Below are positions 44,424-54,600 of a stretch of DNA of 55,161 nt, one piece after another (positions within the stretch are counted from its first letter, which is position 1; each line of letters starts with the position of its first letter). The stretch lies in contig JAHJJX010000002.1 in the NCBI GenBank assembly GCA_018822665.1, positions 1 through 55,161 on the forward strand, read 5' to 3'. Both the position numbers and the translations under genes were made by a program. Source of the DNA: a bacterium (GTDB lineage: Bacteria; Campylobacterota; Campylobacteria; Campylobacterales; Sulfurimonadaceae). A model generated the notes under the pieces. That model was given only the letters and a program-made list of their open reading frames with translations. It did not search any database and was not told the DNA's origin.

Positions 44424-45668
44424 CTAAGCAATTTCCCCTAGTTTAATATAAGCAGGCTTATAACCGTTGTACGCGGCTTTTTTATAAAACTCATATGCTA
44501 TTTTCATATCTTTTTTTACACCTAAAGAATTTTCATACATATCTGCCAAATGATAAAAAGATCGGGCATGGTTTTGTGATGCCGATTTCATAAAAAGGTT
44601 CATTGCCTTTTTATAATCCTGCTTGCAACCTTTGGCATTTTTATAGGACAAAGCAAGATTGAATACAGCTTTATTCAATCCAAGAGAAGCAGATTTTTCA
44701 TACCAAAAAAATGACTCTTTTAAATCTTTGTCAATTTCCGTGCCCTCTTCGTACATCAGTCCTATAATATTTTGCGCATACGAAATACCATCCTTTGCCA
44801 TAAATAAATATCTTTCAAATTTAGATGTAAAATTATCTGCTTTTTCTTCTTCAACTACTCCGCTAAACTCTTTATTTTGCGAAAATATAATCTCTTTTAT
44901 CTCTTGATGATTTGCTCTTGTTATATGATTTTTATCTGTCATTCTGCTTATAAGATACATCATTTTAGAAGAGATGTTGGCATGTGGAACTCTATTTTTA
45001 TAGAGATGCGCAAACATTTTTTGAGAAAAATCGGTTGCATCCGTAAAATCATAGATATGCTTGGCAGTGAGCAAATAATAGAGCGTGCATCCTAAAGAGT
45101 AAATATCAGATGCTCTATATTCCAAACCTTTATAAATTTCTGGTGCGCTAAAATCATCGTCACCTTGAATATGAAGCGTAGGAACACAATCTCCTCTTTT
45201 AATGACATCCCAATCCGACAAATAATATTTGGAACCTTTTTTCAAAATATTTTCCGGCTTGATATCCCCGTGTACAATACTGTGATTTTCTAAAAATATC
45301 AGACTCTCTAATAACTCCAAAATTATTCCACATGCCGAGCTTTCATCTAAAGGTTTTTCATTTACAATCTCTTTTAAATTGCCCTCATCCGCATATTCAA
45401 AAAGGATAAAAAAGCTGTTTGAAACCCTTTTTGATAAATATATTTTTAAAAAAAGCTCACTTGAGTTCAAAATCTTAAAAACTTCCAACTGTTTATTTAT
45501 TCTTCTGACATTGACAGAATTATGTAACAGTTTTAAGGCATACTCACTTTTTGACTTTTGTGTATCTTTTACATGATAAACAGTTCCGAAACCACCTTTT
45601 CCAAGTGGTTTTAGAATCCTGAATCGATCAATTTGAACGGCCTGTTTGGATTTGTTAATGATAAGCAA
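44424..45668 (-). CDS. Ser/Thr protein kinase with Sel1 repeats
   Basis: The protein has 414 residues from a TTG start one base after the adhesin stop, so it is cotranscribed with the adhesin. The kinase domain (about 12-270) has the glycine loop LGKGGFGTVYHV, lysine in YALKLL, catalytic HGDIKPENIL and SAPEIY. The metal-binding DFG is DWD (LSDWDVIKRG). Residues 290-414 hold about three Sel1/TPR-like repeats (GLMYEEGTEIDKDLKESFFW, AYEFYKKAAYNGYKPAYIKL), probably for protein binding. There is no membrane span. It may regulate secretion or display of the adhesin; that is inference. Confidence 0.88.
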   Translation of the reverse strand: MLIINKSKQAVQIDRFRILKPLGKGGFGTVYHVKDTQKSKSEYALKLLHNSVNVRRINKQLEVFKILNSSELFLKIYLSKRVSNSFFILFEYADEGNLKEIVNEKPLDESSACGIILELLESLIFLENHSIVHGDIKPENILKKGSKYYLSDWDVIKRGDCVPTLHIQGDDDFSAPEIYKGLEYRASDIYSLGCTLYYLLTAKHIYDFTDATDFSQKMFAHLYKNRVPHANISSKMMYLISRMTDKNHITRANHQEIKEIIFSQNKEFSGVVEEEKADNFTSKFERYLFMAKDGISYAQNIIGLMYEEGTEIDKDLKESFFWYEKSASLGLNKAVFNLALSYKNAKGCKQDYKKAMNLFMKSASQNHARSFYHLADMYENSLGVKKDMKIAYEFYKKAAYNGYKPAYIKLGEIA

Positions 45669-45669
45669 A

Positions 45670-48600
45670 TTAACTCTCTTCTATCGTAATCTGCGTGCTG
45701 ATTTCTAATGTAACCGTTCCATCTTCGCCCTGACCTGTATATTCATTATAACTTTGTCCTGTTTCCAAATCGGTTTTAAATTCGCCTAAAGTCCATTCAA
45801 CAGCGCCATCTTGCGTGTCTAGCTTAATAGAATCGGTTTCATCTCCGTCTATGCGAAGAAGATTATCCGTATCTGTCATTGTAAGCACATCTTCCAACGC
45901 TAGCGAAATATTTTGGGTACCTTCACCTAGATTGATAGACTCTATGTTGGAGATACTGCCCTCAAGCACACCAAAATCAATATTCATCTCCTCATCCGCT
46001 ATAAGATTTGAAAATTCAACCGTATCAAACCCTTCCCCGCCGTCTATAATTCCTGCAAAATCATTTTCAGATGCATCACCACCGGACTGACTTTTACCTG
46101 AGCCGCTACTCTCAAAGTTATTGGAATCTACTTTAAAAGTATCATCGCCGGCTTCACCGTAAGCTTCAAAATCTTTTCCTCCCACATCTATTGTGTCATC
46201 ACCCTCTCCGCCGTGAGCTTCTTGACCTTTAGCAGATTTTCCTTCACTCATGAAAATTGTATCATTCCCATCTGTGGCATCTTCAACTGCATTTTTATTG
46301 TCCGGCATGTGGATTGTGCTGCCTATGTCTGCGCTTTCATCTAAATGCGCATGCGTAGATACGGTATGTGCTTCACCATTTTCGTCCGTAGCGCTTACGG
46401 ATGCCACAATATTATTTAATGCCGTGTTAGATAAAGGCTCACTGCTCGTCATTTTTACAGGGTTTGAACTGTCCAACTGCGTTAAATCAATTGTATTTCC
46501 TGTTACACCCGCACCGCTTAAAACAGCTCCGGCAGGAATATTTTCCAGAGTAACAAAAGAGAGTGCTACGCTTCCTTCATTGCTTCCAAGCGTAGCCGTT
46601 AAGTTTACAGGATATTCATACGATGTAACCGTATTTGAACTTTGTGCATCTTCCCCTCCAAACTTAATGCTCTCAACGTTTCTTAATTCCGTAATATTTC
46701 CGGTTTCATTATGCGTTACAATAGTTTGACCCCATCTTTCACCGACAGTATATTCTGTTGCGTCTCCTTTAAATACTACCGTATCATTGCCGCTGCCGCC
46801 GTCTATTTTATCCCATCCATAATCTGCAACAACAGTATCATCTCCGGAACCGGCATCTATTACCGTATATCCGGCATCTGACTTACCTACATTTAATGTA
46901 TCATCGCCGGCTCCTAAATCTACTCTTTCAAATCCATCCCCTAAGATAACGTTATCATTACCTTCACCTACATCTACGGAAGCATAACCGCTTCCCGCAT
47001 TTCCGGCTCTTAATGTGTCATCTCCCGAACCTGTATTGATATATGTAGAGTTATCACCGACTTGAACATTGTCATTGCCTGAACCTAGGTTTATTTTATC
47101 CCATTCATTTCCGGCAACTATTGTATTGTCCCCGCTTGAAGACTCTATTGTTGCATAACCTGCACCACCGTCTCCAAGGATAGCAGTATCATTTCCTGAG
47201 CCTAAATCCACAGATGTGCTTCCATTGCCTGCTAAAAGATTATCATCCCCTGAGCCTAATTTAATAATATCCCAGTCATTGCCAAGAGTTACGTTATCAT
47301 CATCATTTCCTGCATCAACAGAAGCGCTTCCGGCTCCGGCATTGCCTGCATTTAAATTATCTTCACCCGAACCAAGACTAACTTTATGAGAGCCGTCGCC
47401 AATAGTTACATTATCATTACCGCTTCCTGAGACAACTTCTGCCCAGTTGTCTCCCGCTTCAATAGTATTATTTCCGTTTCCTGCATCGAGTTTAGCCCAG
47501 CCTGCATCTGCATCACCTATCTTAAGGTTATCATCACCATTTTTTAAATCAACCCCATCATAGTTATTTCCGGCGATAACAGTGTCGTTATCGTTAGATG
47601 TTTGAAGTTTTACATATCCGCTATCGGCATCACCTTTTATTGTCGCACCATCTAAATTAGGAGTTGCGGCAGATTGTGGAATGTCCGGATGGATAGAAGA
47701 AGAAGTGGATGATGTCACTATCTCTACTTCACCAAAACTCATTTCAAGCGTAGGAGCAAATACTGCTACTTCTTCAGGCTCTGCACTCACCTCTGTATCT
47801 GGAACTATAATGTTTATGCTCTCAGACACACTATTTGTATCGCCGCTACTGCTTTCGGTTGACGTTGAAGTGATGCCCAAAGTAAAGTTTTGCGCATCTA
47901 AAGGAACATTTATTGTTATAGCATCGGCAAATGATGTTGCACCCTCCGGCACAGCAAGAGTCCAAGTGCCATCCCCATTGTTGATTCCTTGACTCAGCGT
48001 TGCTCCCTCAGGAACTCCTGTGATAGTTACGCTTAATGATTCGCTTCCATCTGTATCGCTTAGTGCTGCCGTAACATCTATCGGATAATCATAAGAATCC
48101 ATAACATTCATCATTGGCGGCTCAACTTCTTGTACACCTGTTTCTACAACCCAAACACCATCCACTTTTATGGCGCCTTTTGCTTGCATCGCATCTGTAT
48201 CAACAACTTTCACATCTTTGGTCATAGCATGGTCCGACACAGGGAGTAAACCTGTTATGTCAGATGTATGCATCCCTTGTTGAATATTTATATCGCTTGT
48301 AACGGATAATTCTGTACCATCTTCCGCAATAGCCGTAAACTTCACTTCATCCACTATTGTTTTAGAAAGAGTCATATTTTGAACAACGAAGTTTCCATCA
48401 CTTCCTTGCGTTGTAATTTCAAAGTGGTGTACGGGAACTGTGGTTGTAAATTCGTATGTATCTGCAAATTTTCCAGATTCTCTAAATCCGCCTTGTGAGT
48501 CTATCTCATTTCCATTTTTATCATAAGCAGTTATTATTACTTCTGTTGCATGGGAACTGTTTGCATCAAAATAACCGCCAAGACCATCTAGTTGAAATAC

Positions 48601-51600
48601 AACTTGATTTACATCTTGACCTTCTATTTCAACGACAAGTGTTTCTCCTCTGCTTAAGCCGCCGCCGTCCGAATCTCCTATTCCTGAGCCTACAGAATTT
48701 CCTGAGCCATCATACGATGCAAGTTTTTGATTGGCACCATTTTGAACAACAGTTGTCGTTACAGATAAATCTCCGTCTGTAAATGTTACACTTTTACCAT
48801 CAGTACTTACTTTGCCCCAATCAGAAACTTCAGCATCTCCTGTAAATTTACTCGTTCCTACATTCTCTCCGAATGTACCTATTTTAATATCTTTCGTTGC
48901 GCTTAAAACATCTTCATTAGGTGTAAATCTCACTTCTGAATGTGCATCATACTCTTGCCCGACTACAGCTTGCGTCCAAACTCCAGCTACATTTATTTCA
49001 ACATTTCCATGTTCTGGAGCATCATCTAGTCGAATTGTTTTGGCTTCTCCAACCTCTATGGTTTCTGTTTTCATCAATTTTGCAGTCTCTTGGTAAGATG
49101 TTTGGTAATAATTTCCATCCTCACCCTGAGTTATCCCTTGTGCACTCATAGATTCTATATCAATGACCTGCGCCATATGTTCTACGCCCTCACCAACAAC
49201 AATACTGACTGTCGGAGCCTCGGCCGTTATATCTAGTAACTCCTCTATAGCTACAATTCCATCTGCAAATTGAATATTTTCTACGTCTTTTAATGTATCT
49301 GTTCCATCAGGACTTCCATCTCTATTATCTTGTACCGTTACAGTTCCATTATCGTTTTGTGTAAATGTGTAATCAGTTTTGTTTCCACTAAATACTGCTG
49401 TGTCAGTTCCTTCTCCGGCATTTATCCAGTCATTTCCGGCACCACCGGTTAGTGTATCATCTCCTGTTCCACCAGCAAGTGCATCATTTCCGGCTTTTCC
49501 ATCAAGAGTATCATTTCCAGCTTCACCATATAAAGTATTAGCTTCACTGTTTCCTGTTAATGTATCATCACCTGTCCATCCAGACACATTTTCAACATTG
49601 GTAATTACATCACCCTCTGCATCTCCGCCATGACCTTCGCCGGTTGTAAGATTTACATTCACGGCATCTGCTGAATCTCTATATTGAACCGTATCATCAG
49701 TACCTTCACCACCATCAATAGTATCAGCACCAGCTCCACCTCTTAGGATATCATTACCTTCACCGCCATTGATAATATCATCACCATCTTTAGCTATGAT
49801 GTAATCATCGCCTTCTAAACCATTCATGATCTCTTGATCATTTGTTCCCCACATAATTGCATCATCACCGCTTGTACCATTAATAACAGGTATGTCATCA
49901 CTTCCAGTAACATTTACAGTTACACTTGCAGTATCACTTCCACCTTGTCCATCACTGATAGTGTAGTTAAATGTCACATTTTGTGCATCTCCGTCATCCA
50001 TAGCTTGAAGTGTTTCATTTGGAGTAAAGACTATTTTATTATCAACTATCGCAACAGTTCCTAGTACATTTCCTTGTGCATCTGTTGGTGCTTGTGCGGC
50101 TGTGATAGTGAGAGTATCACCATCTGCGTCTGTATCATTTGCTAGAACATCTATTGTTACTGAGTGGTCTTCGTCTGTTGTGATTGCTCCGCTTTCATAA
50201 GTAATACCATCAATTGTAGCACCCTCTGTAAACTCATGAGAAGCTACATCATACACACCATCTGCAAATACAATTTGTTCGGTTGATGTATAAACTTTAT
50301 CCACCCCTTCGCTTCCATCATTATCAGTGACTCTTATATATGAACTTCCAACTACTTCAACAGTATAGTCTGCAAAATTGCCCTCATAAACAGCTATATC
50401 ATTTCCGGCTCCGCCAATTATGCTATCATCACCTGCTCCACCTATCATGATGTCATCATTGTTTTGACCTGTAATATAATCATTACCATCACCACCATAC
50501 ATAACATCATTATTGTCTCCGCCATACATAGTATCATTGCCAGCACCACCATCAATAACATCAGCTCCGGCAAATCCTACAAGTTTATCGTTACCATCTA
50601 ATCCATCAATTTGAGAATTTAAAGTATTACTTCCTGCGATTCTAGAATCATCTCCATCAGTTCCTTGTGCTGTATAACCTATATCTGCTTCTGTAATGGA
50701 AACACCACCAGCAGTCCCAATATCATCAACCGCATCAGGAGCGTCATTAAACGATGTAAATTCACCACTTGCCACATCATAAATTCCATCTGCAAATTGA
50801 ATAGTCTCTACGCCGTTAAGCCTATCTTGTCCCTCATCGCCATCGGTAATATTATTATCTTTAACAGAATAGTTAGAACCATCAAAGGTAATTGTAAAAT
50901 CTTCATAATTTCCATCATAAACTGCGGTGTCATTTCCAGTGGAGCCTTGTTCCCACAACCAATCATTTCCTGCACCGCCTTTTAGTGTATCATCACCATC
51001 TCCACCTAGAAGTTGATCAACACCATCAGTTCCTGTAATGGTATCGTTATACTCTGAACCTATTACTTTTTCTACATTGGATACTGTATCACCCTGGGCA
51101 TATCCGCCACTCATCTCACCAGTTGCAAGATTTACATTAACTGCTTCGTCTGAATCACCATAATCAAGTGTATCAATTCCTGCTCCACCATCTACGAAAT
51201 CTGCACCTTCACCAGTTCTAATTCTATCATCTCCAGCTCCACCATTTAGTGTATCATCACCAGCACCACCATGTAGCCAGTTTCCGCTATCTCCAGCAAT
51301 AATAGTATCATTACCTTCATTACCTATAAGATCTCCGCCTACATCATCTCTACCTACAATAGTATCATCATGACTTGAACCGTAAACTTTCTCTACACTT
51401 TCATAAGTATCACCCTCAGCAGTTCCACCACTACCTTCTCCAGTAGCAAGATTTACATTTACTCCTTCATTTGAATCTCTATAATCAACCATATCGTAGC
51501 CATCACCACCATTGATATGATCAGCTCCGGCACTTCCATCAATTCTGTCATTTCCACCTAAAGCATTTATAGTATCTATACCATCTGTTCCACTTTGTAT

Positions 51601-54600
51601 CCATTCTGCATTATCAGTTCCATTGATGACATTCATCTCTTGAATATCAGCCACATTTATAGTAACAGGCATAGTTGAAGTAGTACCATCAGCACTTGTA
51701 GCGGTTACATCAAATGTATATCTTGGAGTTGTTTCAAAGTCTATAGCACCATGCGTTACTATTTGTCCATTTTCATCTATGCTAAACGGTACATCGTCCG
51801 GTATAGAGTATGTTATTTCATCACCGTCTGCATCTGTGGCATGAAGTGTTACACCAGTATATGTTCCATCTGCTACATTTTCAAATATTGCATTTGCTGT
51901 TACATCTGTGTCTGTAACCTGAGTAATTGAATCGTTTACGCTATCAACATGCAGAGTTACAGTTGCAGTATCACTTTCTCCCTGACCATCAGAAACAGTA
52001 TATGTAAAGCTTGCATCCCCATTATAATTGGCGTCTGGAGTAAATACTATATCTCCATCACTATTCAAGCTTACTGTTCCGTGTGTGTTTTCTGTCGCTG
52101 TTACTCCTGTGATACTTAATGTATCTCCATTTGCATCTGTGTCGTTTGATAATAGTGTGCTTGAATCTATCGTTAGGGCTGTATCTTCTAATGTTTCAAG
52201 TGGATTTGAACCTGAACCTTGAAGAATAAGCGTTCCATTGTCTATCATGGTCTCAAACATATTTGTAAGAGTATCTTCACCATGTAAGATTTTTATTACT
52301 TCATCTTTCATAGTTCCGCTTGTAAATTGAACTGTTTGTGTTTGTCCGTCAATCTCAATATTGAGCGCTGGACCTTTCCAATCTGGAGTCGAAATAGTTA
52401 CATGACTAGCAAGGGTCGCAGCCATATCTGCACTTGAACCAGTGAGATTTAAAGAGGAAACTATCTCACTTACATCTAGATTATCTTCACCAAAACTAAA
52501 ATTTCTCACATCATCTTGGAATCCAAAATTATCATTAGTAAGCACAACAGTATCATGGTCACCATCTTTGCCTAAAAGGTCAATCATGTCATTACCGGCT
52601 CCACCGACTAAAACATCATCCCCGCCTTGACTTTGGTCTCCATAAGAGTTATCGCCATAGAGTGCATCATTGCCATCTCCACCGTAAAGTGTATCACTGC
52701 CCTCATTTCCTTCTAGTCTATCATTGCCATCAAAACCATATAATATGTCATCACCGGCTTGACCTTTAGAGCTATCATTGCCCTCAACGCCGTAAACAAC
52801 ATCATCACCTTCTCTTGCGTATGTAGTGCTATCTCCCTCTTCTCTTTGAATAACATCATCACCTGTCCAACCATCTTTACTATTTGTTGTAGGTGTTAAT
52901 CCCTCGGCAGTTGCATAGCTATTGCCGGTTTCAATGGATTCGTAACTTACATCATGCGCCTCTGGAGCAATATTTTCAAACACATCCGCTACATCAATAC
53001 TAATACTTTGAGTCGATGTCGTTCCATCAGCGCTCGTAGCCGTTACATCAAATGTATAACTTGGATTTGCTTCAAAGTCTATGTCACCATGCGTTAGTAT
53101 TTGACCGTTTGCGTCTATGCTAAATGGCACACCCTCTGGCAAGCTGTAAGTAATGGCATCACCATCTACATCTGTTGCACTTAGAGTTACTCCTGTATAT
53201 GTTCCATCTGCTACATTTTCGTTTACTGCGTTTGCTGTTGTATCTGTGTCTGTAACTTGTGTGATAGCATCATTTACGGCATTAACCGTTACTGCCACCT
53301 CTTGTGTTGTAACTGCTCCGTCTGCATCTGTTACGGTTACTGTAATCGTATCGCTTCCGTTAAAGTTTTCATTTGGAGTAAATGTTAAAGTTCCATTTTC
53401 ATTTACGAAAACTGTTCCGTTATTCGCTTGAGCCGTAACTGATACATCCCCTTCTACATCTGTTGCACTATAGTTAATATTTACGCTTCCGTCTTCATCT
53501 ACTGTTGTTGTGCTTTGTACTTTAATTTCCGGTACATCATTTACACTTGTTACCTCTAAAGTAACTGTTGCGGTATCGGTTGCTCCATGACTATCGCTTA
53601 CGGTATATGTAAAATTTGCCGCTCCGTTATAGTTCGCATCCGGAGTAAATACAACATTACCGTCTGCATCAAGACTTACTGTTCCATGCGCTGCATCTTG
53701 AACCGATGTTATTGTTAATGTATCTCCGTCTGCATCTGTATCGTTTGCCAATAATGAAGATGCCGTAATTACGATTGCAACATCTTCTGAAACCGAAGTT
53801 ACATCATTTTGTATATCTGGTGCTGTGTTATCCGTAGTTCCAACAACATTCACAGTAACATTTGCACTGCTCTCAAACTCTCCATCACTTACCGTATAAC
53901 TGAATGTAACATCTTGTGACTCTCCATCATTCATCTCTTGCAGATATTCACCCGGAGTAAAATTCACTTTGCCATCGTCCGTTACGCTTGCTGTTCCTAA
54001 AATATTTCCATCGCTGTCCGTAATAGTTGCAATATTTCCATCTGTTACATCTTGTCCATCTATTTGGGTTATGCTTAATGTATCTCCATCCGCATCTGTA
54101 TCATTTGCCAGAACATCCACTATTATTGAACTATCTTCATCTGTTTGTATTTTGCTTGCATCCCCTGTTTCATCTATTAGCTCTGCTCCATTTTGTAAAG
54201 AAGCATCATGCCCATTTCCAGACTTATCTTCAAGAGGATTATTTCCTTCAAAATCATAATGTGCTACAAGATTATTTCCAGCAATAACTCCGCCATCTGC
54301 TATAGTTTGAATTTCATCGGCATTTAGTGCTTTATCATATATTTGGATATCATCAAATGTTCCTTCAAAGGATTGATTATTGGTTCCTCTTTCTCCAAAT
54401 AATAAATCATTATTCTCATAAACCTTTAAACTATCCGGAACATTTTGAGAATTTGATGAGACTTCAGAGCCATCAACATAAAGCTTAACGGTATTACTAG
54501 CTCCATCATAAGTAAATGTAACATTGTGCTGTTCATTAAAAGGTAAATCATACCCTGTATCGTTCCAAACCCATCCACTTCCATTTTCAGCTCGAAGGGC

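Larger units (their letters stand above)
10370..46312. repeat. Dispersed CCACATGCC motif, 12 exact copies
   Basis: Plus-strand copies start at 10370, 10577, 23170, 26045, 32291, 33190, 35770 and 45328. Minus-strand copies (GGCATGTGG) start at 28940, 29221, 44979 and 46304. Nine of the twelve are preceded by TT and most are followed by G or A. From the window's base composition about 0.1 copies would be expected. Copies lie mostly inside genes, one abuts a terminator hairpin (10577), and one overlaps the dapE stop (32291). None occurs in the first 10,369 bases. An uptake-sequence-like role is inferred. Confidence 0.75.
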
